Shown here one piece after another: positions 52,331 to 60,712 of a DNA stretch of 61,918 bases (position 1 is its first letter; each line of letters starts with the position of its first letter). The position numbers were made by a program, and so were the translations under genes. Source of the DNA: Segatella cerevisiae (GTDB taxonomy: Bacteria; Bacteroidota; Bacteroidia; Bacteroidales; Bacteroidaceae); the NCBI RefSeq assembly GCF_024054555.1, contig NZ_JAMXLY010000016.1:1-61918 (forward strand), given 5' to 3'. The notes below the pieces were generated by a model. That model made no database searches. It saw nothing but the letters and a program-made list of their open reading frames with translations, and was not told the DNA's origin.

Positions 52331-53341
52331 TTGAACAGAGGAATAAAATATTGTATTCTGGCAGCGGTCCTCATCGTGATGCTGTTTGTCCTGAACCTTG
52401 CAGTTGGAAGCATCAGGATACCAGTAGCTGATGTCCTGAGGATTCTGCTGGGGCATCACCCTGAAAATGAGACATGGCGCTTCATTATCCTCCAGTCCCG
52501 TTTACCGCAGGCAATCACTGCTACCTTGGCAGGTCCGGCACTAGCCGTGAGTGGCTTGCTTCTGCAGTCTGCTTTCAGAAATCCGCTTGCAGGTCCTGAT
52601 GTGTTCGGCATCAACAGTGGTGCAGGCTTGGCCGTGGCAATAGTCATGCTGTTCATGGGCGGCACAGTGACTGCAGGTTCTTACAGTATTTCGGGTTATC
52701 TGGCGATCCTCGCGGGAGCATTTGCCGGGGCGATGATTGTAACCGGAGTGATCTTTTTCTTTTCGACCATTGTCCATCATACGATCATGCTTCTGATCAT
52801 CGGAATCATGATCGGATATCTGTCCGGTTCTATGATCTCCCTGCTCAACTTCTTCGCATCTGACGAAGGTGTGAAATCCTATATGATCTGGGGAATGGGA
52901 AATTTCGGAAGTGTCTCTTTAAGTGATCTGCCGGTTTTCGTTTCGGTCACCGCAGTGGGACTATTCCTTTCCATCCTGCTCATCAAACCCCTGAATGCGA
53001 TTCTCCTCGGAGAGCAGTATGCAGAGAATCTGGGTTTTTCCACACGTCAGATCCGCAACTGGCTATTGGTTGTCACAGGTATCCTGACTGCCGTGACTAC
53101 CGCATTCTGCGGTCCCATAGCTTTTATAGGTCTGGCAACGCCACATATCGCCCGGATGATTCTCTCGACGTCCAATCACAGGCAATTGCTCCCTGCCACC
53201 CTCCTGACAGGTGCTATCATTGCCTTGTTGTGCAACGTCATCTGTTGTCTGCCAGGGGAGAATGGGGTCATACCGCTCAACGCTGTGACACCTTTGATCG
53301 GTGCTCCGGTGATCATCTATGTGATTGCGAAAAAGAGATAA
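52331..53341 (+). CDS. btuC: Cobalamin ABC transporter permease
   Basis: 336 residues from TTG 52331; the first ATG, 16 codons later, would cut the first helix. FecCD-type permease of about ten helices, with LPQAITATLAGPALAVSGLLLQ, NPLAGPDVFGINSGAGLAVA and the C-terminal ATPase-contact loop GLATPHIARMIL. Imports corrinoid from the BtuF-like protein. The ATPase partner BtuD would normally follow; the next gene is instead the adenosyltransferase, so BtuD must be encoded elsewhere or shared. Confidence 0.92.
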   Translation: MNRGIKYCILAAVLIVMLFVLNLAVGSIRIPVADVLRILLGHHPENETWRFIILQSRLPQAITATLAGPALAVSGLLLQSAFRNPLAGPDVFGINSGAGLAVAIVMLFMGGTVTAGSYSISGYLAILAGAFAGAMIVTGVIFFFSTIVHHTIMLLIIGIMIGYLSGSMISLLNFFASDEGVKSYMIWGMGNFGSVSLSDLPVFVSVTAVGLFLSILLIKPLNAILLGEQYAENLGFSTRQIRNWLLVVTGILTAVTTAFCGPIAFIGLATPHIARMILSTSNHRQLLPATLLTGAIIALLCNVICCLPGENGVIPLNAVTPLIGAPVIIYVIAKKR

Positions 53342-53361
53342 ACGTTCTAAGAAAAAACTTC

Positions 53362-53862
53362 ATGGTAAAAATTTATACAAAGGGTGGAGACAAAGGCAAT
53401 ACCTCGCTGAGACAAGGGGAGAGAGTGGCTAAAGATGATATCCGCATCGAGACGAATGGAGAGATGGACGAACTGGATTCTTTCATTGGAATCGTTGTCG
53501 CCTTATTGAAGGACGGGGATCCTTTGATCGATCAGTTGCAGGCGGTCCAAGTGCATCTCAAACAGATCATGAGTATGGTCGCTTTGCCACAGAATGGAAA
53601 GGTAAAAGCCATCCGATTGAAGGATGACACTGAAGATCTGGAACATCGGATAGACGAGTTGTCAGGGGATAAGAAATTTGATTTTGTCCTCCCCGGCGGT
53701 GACCTCCTGTCAGCATGTCTGCACTTGGCAAGGAGTAAGACGAGAACTTGCGAGCGCCGGCTTTGGACACTCAACCGTTCCTATCCCGTGGATGCGGAAA
53801 TTCTGAAATATATGAACCGTTTGAGTGACTATTTCTTTGCTTTGGCGACCAACAAGAAGTGA
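53362..53862 (+). CDS. PduO-type ATP:cob(I)alamin adenosyltransferase
   Basis: 166 residues from ATG 53362, 20 bases after btuC. Hallmarks: KIYTKGGDKGNTSL at the N-terminus (ATP site), NGEMDELDSFIG, FVLPGGDLLSACLHLARSKTRTCERR and the C-terminal LNRLSDY-type helix (YMNRLSDYFFALA). It attaches the adenosyl group to cob(I)alamin, producing the riboswitch ligand from imported B12. Its place at the end of the transport operon links import and activation. Confidence 0.94.
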   Translation: MVKIYTKGGDKGNTSLRQGERVAKDDIRIETNGEMDELDSFIGIVVALLKDGDPLIDQLQAVQVHLKQIMSMVALPQNGKVKAIRLKDDTEDLEHRIDELSGDKKFDFVLPGGDLLSACLHLARSKTRTCERRLWTLNRSYPVDAEILKYMNRLSDYFFALATNKK

Positions 53863-54028
53863 AATTAATAGAAGATGGTGACAAGATAGAACCAGTCGGG
53901 ACCGATCGTCCACTCTGAATGTGACTTTCCGACATGAGATCGGGACGACTGTATGCTATTAGAAAAAGGTGTGGTATGCGTCCTTTCTTGAGTTTTTACC
54001 GTAGACGCAGTGGCAAACTTTGATTTCA

Positions 54029-54066
54029 AAAAGAGAGCAGGAGGACAAACGGTTTTTCCTGCTCAT
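54029..54066 (-). terminator. Terminator after the patatin gene
   Basis: Minus-strand stem GAGCAGGA (54057-54064) with TCCTGCTC (54035-54042), followed by TCTTTTTG. It begins two bases after the patatin stop. Confidence 0.75.
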
Positions 54067-54067
54067 T

Positions 54068-55084
54068 TCATTTGGATATTGTTTTGCTGCGACTTCGGTC
54101 AACCCGTTTCTTGAGAGCGACAAGTTGGTCTCTTGCTTTTTCTCCTGCCGCTTCACCACGCTGGATCATCTCCTGGATTTTCTCCGGAGAGAAACTGGCG
54201 GCATTGAAACCTTTGAGGTCGGGGTTGATATAGACGTCACAGTCCTTGATGTTCTGATTGTACTTCACCAAATCTGGCCTTCGTGTGGCCCATTCAATCA
54301 GCCAACTGAGACCTTTCCGTTTATGATTCATGCTCTTGTCCCTCACTTGGCGTTTGTTTTGCGTCAAGTCAATGGCGATGACGACATCAGCTCCCATTGC
54401 CCGGACAACGTCTACGGGAAGATTGTTGAGCGTCCCGCCGTCTATCAACCGATAATCTCCGATTTGTTCAGGGGTGTAAACGCCAGGTATTGCCATACTT
54501 GCACGCATGGCTTGAGACAGTCTGCCGCTCTTCAGGACAACCTCTGTCATGGTTGTCAGGTCTACTGCCACACAGGAAAAAGGAATAGGGAGTTGGCGGA
54601 AATCAATGGAATCCGGTCTTTTGACGAGTCGGTCCAGAAAAGCCACGACACTGTCCCCTCGAATAGCTCCCAAATTCCCTTCAATTGATTTGCTCTTCTT
54701 ACGGCTGATGGGAAAACCGAAAAAATAAGTGATGCCGTCTTTCTTCTTCAGAATAGTCCCGTCAAACTCCCTATTTCTGTCGGCGAGGAGCGTTTTCCAG
54801 TTCTGCGAGCAGAATAGGGTATCGAGATCTGCGGAGCGGTACCCACAGGCATATAGCCCCCCTACAATGGAACCGATACTCGTCCCGGCAATATAATCGA
54901 TCGGCATTCCCGTTTCTTCGATGATCTTCAGAACACCTGCTTCAGCAGCCCCCTTGGCTCCACCGCCCCCCAGGACAAGGCCTACCTTCAACCGCTTCCG
55001 ACTTTCCTGATTCTCGGATTTGACAGGCAAGACAAGGAAAAAGATCATCAGGACAAGAAGGAATTTACTCGTTTTCATTTTCAC
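54068..55084 (-). CDS. Patatin-like phospholipase
   Basis: 338 residues. N-terminal signal or membrane segment (FLLVLMIFFLVLP), then the patatin domain: oxyanion loop LVLGGGGAKGAAEAG, nucleophile elbow GTSIGS, and the catalytic Asp in DGGTLNNLP. Acts as a lipid acyl hydrolase of the NTE/RssA type, likely at the inner face of the envelope or in the periplasm. The C-terminal outer-membrane barrel found in longer relatives is absent. Promoter -7 TATATTTG at 55102-55109. Confidence 0.9.
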   Translation of the reverse strand: MKMKTSKFLLVLMIFFLVLPVKSENQESRKRLKVGLVLGGGGAKGAAEAGVLKIIEETGMPIDYIAGTSIGSIVGGLYACGYRSADLDTLFCSQNWKTLLADRNREFDGTILKKKDGITYFFGFPISRKKSKSIEGNLGAIRGDSVVAFLDRLVKRPDSIDFRQLPIPFSCVAVDLTTMTEVVLKSGRLSQAMRASMAIPGVYTPEQIGDYRLIDGGTLNNLPVDVVRAMGADVVIAIDLTQNKRQVRDKSMNHKRKGLSWLIEWATRRPDLVKYNQNIKDCDVYINPDLKGFNAASFSPEKIQEMIQRGEAAGEKARDQLVALKKRVDRSRSKTISK

Positions 55085-55101
55085 TTTTGATTTTAGGTTT
55101 A

Positions 55102-55109
55102 CAAATATA
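55102..55109 (-). promoter_or_regulatory. -7 box of the patatin gene
   Basis: Minus-strand TATATTTG, 17 bases before ATG 55084. Confidence 0.5.
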
Positions 55110-55195
55110 CAATTTTGTAGCTCTCTATGTCACTTTTTTGGTGTCCATATTTGTTAAAGATAGTGAATGAAATATTCCATTCCGTCCAATTTGAC

Positions 55196-55203
55196 TATCT
55201 TTG
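55196..55203 (+). promoter_or_regulatory. -7 box of the small sigma gene
   Basis: TATCTTTG, 29 bases before ATG 55233. Confidence 0.6.
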
Positions 55204-55232
55204 TGAAATAGAATAATAAACTTCATTTTATT

Positions 55233-55799
55233 ATGAACGATCAGAAAACGATACAGAAGCTTGTCAATGACAATCAAGGATATGTCTATTCTTTAGCTCT
55301 TCATTATACAAATCAAGGGTTGGACTTTGAAGACCTCGTCGGCGAAGGAAATATGGGGATGATCAAGGCGGCTCAAACTTATGATGCGTCGAAATCAAAA
55401 CACTTTGTCAACTATGCGTCGGGATTCATCAAAGAAGCGATAGAGAAGGCCTTGAAAAGCTACGGGTTCCAAGCTTCAAGAAGCTTGGATGAGCGCGTTC
55501 CTAGAGGCAGCCAGAACAGTACGATGAAACTCCTTCACGTGATAGAGGATAAGAATACGCCTCGAACTGATGCTCAGTTGTGGGCAGATTCCAATTCTGA
55601 AAGCGTGAAGAAACTGCTGGAACTGTTGGATGACCGTGAACGTACTGTCATCTGTGGCATATACGGCATTGGAGGAGACAAACTCACCATGGCTCAGGTA
55701 GGCGAAAAGAACGGCTGGAAGCGTGAACGGGTTCGTCAAATCAGGAACAAAGCCTTGAGGAAACTGGAGAAAGCGTCAATGCTTTTGCCCGTTCTCTGA
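55233..55799 (+). CDS. Small sigma-70 family factor lacking region 3
   Basis: 188 residues. Region 2 (QGYVYSLALHYTNQGLDFED, LVGEGNMGMIKAAQTYDAS, FVNYASGFIKEAIEKALKSY) is linked by about 50 residues, including an RSLDERVPRGS segment, to region 4 (LLDDRERTVICGIYGIGG, QVGEKNGWKRERVRQIRNKA). Regions 1 and 3 are absent, but region 2 is closer to RpoD-type sigma factors than to ECF ones: the DLVGEGNMGMIKAA and RQIRNKALRKL blocks are group 1/2-like. No anti-sigma gene is adjacent. Target promoters are unknown. Confidence 0.8.
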   Translation: MNDQKTIQKLVNDNQGYVYSLALHYTNQGLDFEDLVGEGNMGMIKAAQTYDASKSKHFVNYASGFIKEAIEKALKSYGFQASRSLDERVPRGSQNSTMKLLHVIEDKNTPRTDAQLWADSNSESVKKLLELLDDRERTVICGIYGIGGDKLTMAQVGEKNGWKRERVRQIRNKALRKLEKASMLLPVL

Positions 55800-55913
55800 G
55801 GAGGATTCCTCATCAATGGCTTGGAAGTGATCAGCAACGATAAGAAGATCGGATTTTTTATAGAAATAAATGAATATTCTGTCTTGTTTTTTCTCCATTA
55901 AAAAGAATTGTGT

Positions 55914-55921
55914 TACCTTTG
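55914..55921 (+). promoter_or_regulatory. -7 box of the pseudokinase gene
   Basis: TACCTTTG, 41 bases before ATG 55963. Confidence 0.55.
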
Positions 55922-55962
55922 TGACAGATTTTAATAAGAATATCTTCAAAGACTAAAGACTT

Positions 55963-57162
55963 ATGGATAAAGATGATAAAGAACCTGTAGACAGCCAGAA
56001 AGAAAATCAGAAAGGGGAGTCACAGATCAACTATACGGATTATACGGAAATTCCATCTTCCGGCATTTATAGATTCATTAAATGCCATCAAGGTGACCAA
56101 TGGGTAGTCCTGAAGGGACTCAAAGAGCCTTATCGGGATAAGGTCCAGGAACAGCACCTTTTGAAAAAGGAATTCCTTACAGCCAATCATCTCGATCATC
56201 CGCATATTGAAAAATATATAGATTTTATTGATCACCCGGAGTATGGGAAATGCATCGTCTTGGAATACATCGACGGCAGGTCTCTGAAGGACTATATTGC
56301 AGAAAACCATACCTCGGCTGAGAAAAAAGATATCGTAGAGCAGATTGCCGACGCTTTGGATTATATTCACGGAAAGAATATCGTGCACCGCAATCTGAAA
56401 CCTTCGAACATTCTGATCACCAAGGATAATCAGGTCAAGTTGATTGACTTCAGGGTATCTTATGCCGATAATCTCTCCGAACCTTCCAGTTCGTTGAGGT
56501 ATGCAGCCCCTGAGCAGCGTGACGGCACGATTGCCGTAGACGGCAGGACGGATATTTATTCTTTGGGAATGATCATGAAGGACCTGGGGATGTACTCTGA
56601 ATATCCGGATGTCATTGACAGATGCTGCCGCTTTGGCAGGTCTGAACGTTATCTGGACATTGAAACTTTTCTCAAGGACCTGAATCATGAAGGTTCTGAG
56701 GGCGGCTCCAAGAAGAAAGGTGTTCTCGTGGTCGGCATCATCCTCATCGTTATTATCTTGGTGGCAGTCATCCTCTTTTCCAAGAACGGCTCTCCTTCGA
56801 GCGAAAAGGATTCGACATCCACAGAGGCTGTCAAGGACACGACGGATACTGTTCCTGAAAGTAGGACAGCTGCACCTGAACCACAACAGACCCAGGCCCC
56901 GGATACGACAGGTCAGGCTGCTGCAAGTGATCTGGACCCGGCTATCAATGCCAAGTTTACTGAAGGACTGGATAAGATATTCCGCGTCTATTTTGCACAA
57001 AAGCAAAACGGCAACTTGGATCAGATCCAGATGCGCAAGGACATCAGAAGTTATTACAAGAGTTTTATACGTACTCAGGATGTACCTGCAGAAGACCGGC
57101 AGGCTTTCGATGCCGCTTTCGCAAACTATGTCAAACAAAAGACAACTTTACTTAACCAGTAA
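55963..57162 (+). CDS. Membrane-anchored Ser/Thr pseudokinase-like protein
   Basis: 399 residues. Kinase-like domain about 27-242: the beta-3 Lys51 (WVVLKGL), a helix-C-like region, the hinge VLEYIDGRSLKDY, the catalytic loop His142-Arg143-Asn144 (IVHRNLKPSNIL, Asn where Asp should be), the metal loop Asp162-Phe163-Arg164 (DFR for DFG) and AAPEQ. The glycine loop is missing. One membrane helix (about 253-272), a Thr/Ser/Pro-rich linker and an outer helical domain of about 75 residues follow. Loss of the catalytic Asp and the DFG glycine argues for a pseudokinase or a very weak kinase. The next gene lies 40 bases on, behind a small hairpin. Confidence 0.82.
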   Translation: MDKDDKEPVDSQKENQKGESQINYTDYTEIPSSGIYRFIKCHQGDQWVVLKGLKEPYRDKVQEQHLLKKEFLTANHLDHPHIEKYIDFIDHPEYGKCIVLEYIDGRSLKDYIAENHTSAEKKDIVEQIADALDYIHGKNIVHRNLKPSNILITKDNQVKLIDFRVSYADNLSEPSSSLRYAAPEQRDGTIAVDGRTDIYSLGMIMKDLGMYSEYPDVIDRCCRFGRSERYLDIETFLKDLNHEGSEGGSKKKGVLVVGIILIVIILVAVILFSKNGSPSSEKDSTSTEAVKDTTDTVPESRTAAPEPQQTQAPDTTGQAAASDLDPAINAKFTEGLDKIFRVYFAQKQNGNLDQIQMRKDIRSYYKSFIRTQDVPAEDRQAFDAAFANYVKQKTTLLNQ

Positions 57163-57168
57163 AATGAC

Positions 57169-57194
57169 GTTATAGGAAGAAAGGCTTCCATAAC
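57169..57194 (+). other. Hairpin between the pseudokinase and GNAT genes
   Basis: GTTAT-A-GGAAG pairs with CTTCC-ATAAC around AAAGG, with one bulged A, eight bases before ATG 57203. No T tract; it could shield the start or stabilise the upstream message. Confidence 0.35.
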
Positions 57195-57202
57195 CTAAAG
57201 AC

Positions 57203-58969
57203 ATGATTAAATTTTCGGATGTAAGAACGGGAGATAGGGAGTTCATACAACATTATACTTTATGGGGGAAACGACGAAATTGTGATTTGTCATTTGCGAA
57301 TATTATCAGTTGGCGTTTCCTGTATGATACTCAGTATGCTGTCATAGATGATTATCTGATATTCCGATTCCATACGGGTAGACATTTGGCTTATATGGCG
57401 CCTATTCCAAAACCTGTGCCTCAGGCAGATGGCACTTATAGTGTACCGGATGATTCCCCGTGTCCGGTGGCGGTGATAGAACAACTTCGGGAAGATGCCA
57501 TCGCTATGGGGAGGCCTTTCCTGATGATCGGGGTTTGTCAGGAGATGGTTGACTCCTTGGAAAAAGGGATGCCGGGCATTTTCGATTGCTTGCCTCAAAG
57601 AGACTATTTTGATTATATCTATCTGCGGGACAAACTCATCAACTTGTCTGGAAAGAAATTACAAAGCAAGCGCAACCATATCAATAAGTTCAAAGCGTTG
57701 TATCCTGATTATGAATACCGGCCACTGACCAAAGAGATGATTCCGCAATGTATGCAACTCGAAGCCAAATGGCGAAAGAACATGGCCGACGTTGATGAGA
57801 ATAGTGAGGTAGAGGCACAACTCGCAGAAGAACTGCGGTCTATGACAAGGGTTTTCATGTATTGGGATGATCTCGATATCACAGGAGGCTCAATTTTCGT
57901 AAAAGGCCAGCTTATCGCATTTACCTATGGCTGCCCGATCAATCAGAATACTTTTGACGTCTGTGTGGAAAAGGCAGACATCAATTATCAAGGTTCTTTT
58001 TCCATTATCAATGAAGAATTTGTCAAACACCTGCCCGAGCAATACTTGTATATCAATCGGGAAGAGGATCTCGGCGATGAAGGGCTGAGACGCTCTAAAT
58101 TGTCATATAAACCGGATATTCTCCTGGAGAAATATTCCATTACCGAGAGTCAGCCGCTGGCGCAGTTTGTCGATCAGAACAGGATCAAGAACGAGGTCAA
58201 GGAACTTTGGCGTAAAACTTTCAAGGATACGGAGGATTTCATCAATCTGTATTTCGATAAAGTGTACCAAAACGAATACAACATCGTGAGTCAGATCGGG
58301 GGAAAAGTCGTGGGAGCACTCCAGACCCTGCCTTATGATATGCGTATTCATCAGTGTGTCGTAAAAACAGTTTATATCAGTGGGGTGAGTGTGGATGAAG
58401 CCTTTCGCAGACAGAACATCGGAACGAGTTTGATGCAGCAGGCGCACGACACCTTATATTATGAGGGGGTGGTCTTCGCCACCTTGATCCCCGCTGAAAA
58501 GTGGCTATACAACTGGTATGCTTCTTGTGGCTACGTCCAGAAGATCACGTGTACGTCTCCGCCTGAAAATATCCGGAAGATGACCTTTGAGGACTTTGAC
58601 AAATGGCAGAAAACCAAGGACTGTGTCTTGTTACACGATCGGAAAGGTTATGAGGTCATTCAGGAAGATATCAGTAGGGTACCGGCGGATACCCCTATTC
58701 AAGAGCATTCGATCCCTGCAATGATCAGGGTCATCAATGCCCAAAAGGCTCTCGATGTCTATGCCCAAGTGCACCCTGACCTGAAAATGAATTTCCGGAT
58801 CCATAATGACCGGCATATCAGAATGAACAATCAGTATATCGGGATAGAGGATGGGAAAGCTAAAGCCACAGACCTTCCTTTGGAAAATGCAAAGGTCCTG
58901 ACGATTAGTGAACTCGCCGAGTTCCTGTTTGCTGATGAAACGCCGGAGATGAACTTGATGCTTAATTGA
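57203..58969 (+). CDS. DUF2156-GNAT-SCP2-like fusion acyltransferase
   Basis: 588 residues without membrane segments. Residues 1-300 match the DUF2156/LPG-synthase C-terminal pattern (WGKRRNCDLSFANIISWRFL, SGKKLQSKRNHINKFKALYP, GSFSIINEEFVKHLPEQYLYINREEDLG), a double-GNAT fold that transfers aminoacyl groups in relatives. Residues about 310-470 form a second acetyltransferase with the acetyl-CoA loop VSVDEAFRRQNIGTSLMQQA. The last 110 residues look like the SCP2-type tail seen in Eis-like enzymes. In Bacteroidetes these halves are usually separate genes. Substrate unknown; aminoacyl transfer to lipid or peptide is possible for the first half. Confidence 0.78.
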   Translation: MIKFSDVRTGDREFIQHYTLWGKRRNCDLSFANIISWRFLYDTQYAVIDDYLIFRFHTGRHLAYMAPIPKPVPQADGTYSVPDDSPCPVAVIEQLREDAIAMGRPFLMIGVCQEMVDSLEKGMPGIFDCLPQRDYFDYIYLRDKLINLSGKKLQSKRNHINKFKALYPDYEYRPLTKEMIPQCMQLEAKWRKNMADVDENSEVEAQLAEELRSMTRVFMYWDDLDITGGSIFVKGQLIAFTYGCPINQNTFDVCVEKADINYQGSFSIINEEFVKHLPEQYLYINREEDLGDEGLRRSKLSYKPDILLEKYSITESQPLAQFVDQNRIKNEVKELWRKTFKDTEDFINLYFDKVYQNEYNIVSQIGGKVVGALQTLPYDMRIHQCVVKTVYISGVSVDEAFRRQNIGTSLMQQAHDTLYYEGVVFATLIPAEKWLYNWYASCGYVQKITCTSPPENIRKMTFEDFDKWQKTKDCVLLHDRKGYEVIQEDISRVPADTPIQEHSIPAMIRVINAQKALDVYAQVHPDLKMNFRIHNDRHIRMNNQYIGIEDGKAKATDLPLENAKVLTISELAEFLFADETPEMNLMLN

Positions 58970-59000
58970 GGTAAGGTAACTTCCTCATAGGAAATAGAGG

Positions 59001-59037
59001 TGCCCTGAGACGTCCAAACGTCTTGGGGCATTTTTTT
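59001..59037 (+). terminator. Intrinsic terminator after the GNAT fusion gene
   Basis: Stem TGCCC-GACGT with ACGTC-GGGCA around CCAA, with a three-base internal mismatch on each side, then T7. Confidence 0.85.
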
Positions 59038-59040
59038 GTC

Positions 59041-59416
59041 TGCCAATCTGATCTTGTCTCATGATCCTTCTCTTGTTGAATTGAGCGCTACGATTGATTA
59101 GTAACAGGGCAAAAAGGTTTGATCTTATCTGACCAGTCTTTTTCCAGCTGACGATAGGGGGGTGACCTCATTAAGGGGAAGGCGTTTGGACTTACCCTTA
59201 GACGTGGTATTTCATTCTATCCTTAAGTTTTTTCACAATCGAGAAAACAATATATCTGATCTGAGCAACCACGCATTTTTTATCCGGATTTTCACCTTCA
59301 GATGCTTTACCGCTCACAATATGCCCGAAAAAGAGTTTTGGAGTTGATTTATATCAATAGATGGCTGTTTTCCGAAAATAATAAGAGTAAAAGTATTGCC
59401 TATATTGGAATTTTAT
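59041..59416. other. Spacer without a recognisable gene
   Basis: About 375 bases of mixed sequence with no protein-like frame, tRNA fold or repeat. Confidence 0.4.
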
Positions 59417-59424
59417 TACCTTTG
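59417..59424 (+). promoter_or_regulatory. -7 box of a candidate small RNA
   Basis: TACCTTTG with TTG (59396-59398) 18 bases upstream. Confidence 0.55.
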
Positions 59425-59427
59425 CAT

Positions 59428-59498
59428 CGTGTTTTTCATGGTATTAGATTATTAAGGTTAAAGATTGGTTGTCGTGAGATAACTAATCTTTTTTTTTA
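59428..59498 (+). ncRNA. Candidate short RNA or attenuated leader upstream of trxB
   Basis: A promoter box, then about 70 bases closed by AAAGATTGGTT (59460-59470) pairing with AACTAATCTTT (59481-59491) with one G-U pair, followed by a T tract. It has no open frame worth calling. It could be a free small RNA or a leader whose terminator is sometimes passed into trxB, although trxB has its own box at 59580. I do not recognise a named family. Confidence 0.55.
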
Positions 59499-59579
59499 TG
59501 CTTTTAAATTCCCCCGAAAATTATCTTTCTATTAGGTTAAAGTGGGTTAACATTCCCTGCTTATATCCCGGAATTTTCT

Positions 59580-59587
59580 TACTTTTG
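59580..59587 (+). promoter_or_regulatory. -7 box of trxB
   Basis: TACTTTTG, 45 bases before ATG 59633. Confidence 0.55.
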
Positions 59588-59632
59588 TATAAAAGAAATA
59601 AAATATTTCAGGAATAAAAAACTTCATATAAA

Positions 59633-60562
59633 ATGGAAAAAGTAAAGACTCTGATTGTTGGCAGTGGACCTGCCGGTTATACGGCTGCAATCTATGCAGG
59701 AAGATCTAATCTGTCACCAGTTCTGTATTCAGGCCTTCAACCCGGTGGACAGTTGACGACAACGACAATGGTTGAGAACTTCCCCGGTTATCCTAATGGT
59801 GTTGACGGGAATCAACTGATGATCGATCTCAAGGAACAGGCTGCCAAATTTGGTGCTGATATCCGTGACGGGAGCATTGAAAAAGTGGATTTCTCCAAGC
59901 GCCCGTATCTGCTCACTGACGACAGTGGCAAAGAGATAGCAGCTGAGACAGTCATCATTGCGACTGGTGCTTCAGCAAAATATCTGGGGCTCCCGGATGA
60001 AAAGAAATATGCCGGTCAAGGTGTCAGCGCTTGCGCGACTTGCGACGGTTTCTTCTATCGGAAGAAAACAGTAGCTGTGGTAGGAGGCGGAGATACGGCC
60101 TGTGAAGAGGCGATGTATTTGTCTTCTTTGGCTAAAAAGGTTTATATGATTGTCCGCAAACCTTTCTTGAGGGCAACGGATATCATGCAGGACCGTGTAA
60201 AGAAGCAGCCGAATATCGAGATACTCTTTGAAACGAATACGCTGGGTTTGTATGGGGATAAAGGCGTCGAGGGCGCTCATCTGATCTATCGTAAAGGTGA
60301 ATCAGACGAGAAAAAGTATGACCTCCCAATAGACGGCTTTTTCCTGGGTATCGGGCATACGCCCAATGTCCAGTTGTTTAAAGACTGGTTGCAATTGGAT
60401 GAAAAAGGTTATGTCAAGGTACAACCGGGGACTTGCGTCACTTCCTTGCCGGGTATATTTGCGGCAGGTGACGTTGCAGATTCCGTTTATCAGCAAGGTG
60501 TCGTAGCTGCCGCTACAGGTGCAATGGCTGCTATAGAAGCCGACCGGTTCCTGCAATCTTGA
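59633..60562 (+). CDS. trxB: Thioredoxin-disulfide reductase
   Basis: 309 residues. FAD motif GSGPAGYTAAIYAGR, redox CATC in SACATCDGFFYRKK, NADPH motif VVGGGDTACEEAMYL, and the C-terminal FAD contact AAGDVADSVYQQGVVAAATG. Low-molecular-weight bacterial type. Reduces thioredoxin with NADPH. Free-standing gene with its own promoter and terminator. Confidence 0.96.
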   Translation: MEKVKTLIVGSGPAGYTAAIYAGRSNLSPVLYSGLQPGGQLTTTTMVENFPGYPNGVDGNQLMIDLKEQAAKFGADIRDGSIEKVDFSKRPYLLTDDSGKEIAAETVIIATGASAKYLGLPDEKKYAGQGVSACATCDGFFYRKKTVAVVGGGDTACEEAMYLSSLAKKVYMIVRKPFLRATDIMQDRVKKQPNIEILFETNTLGLYGDKGVEGAHLIYRKGESDEKKYDLPIDGFFLGIGHTPNVQLFKDWLQLDEKGYVKVQPGTCVTSLPGIFAAGDVADSVYQQGVVAAATGAMAAIEADRFLQS

Positions 60563-60583
60563 CGGAGAGTGAGACCTTGTTTC

Positions 60584-60625
60584 AAGAGGATTGGATGACA
60601 CTCAGGCCATCCAATCCTCTTTTTG
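60584..60625 (+). terminator. Intrinsic terminator after trxB
   Basis: 14-bp stem AAGAGGATTGGATG (60584-60597) with CATCCAATCCTCTT (60608-60621), then T tract. Confidence 0.95.
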
Positions 60626-60680
60626 TTTGCAGAGTTTCACTTTTTTAAAATTTTATGTTCCTGTTTTGATTAATTATTTG

Positions 60681-60688
60681 TACATTTG
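60681..60688 (+). promoter_or_regulatory. -7 box of the fur-purA unit
   Basis: TACATTTG, 24 bases before ATG 60713. Confidence 0.5.
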
Positions 60689-60712
60689 TGAGTCAGTAGT
60701 GATAAACTCAAT

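Noticed and set aside
56020..57138. A 372-codon minus-strand open frame opposite the pseudokinase gene
   Set aside because: The sense frame has clear kinase motifs, a membrane helix and a promoter; the opposite frame has none of these.
55963..57162. Calling this an active PknB-type kinase
   Set aside because: HRN in place of HRD, DFR in place of DFG and no glycine-rich loop make activity unlikely.
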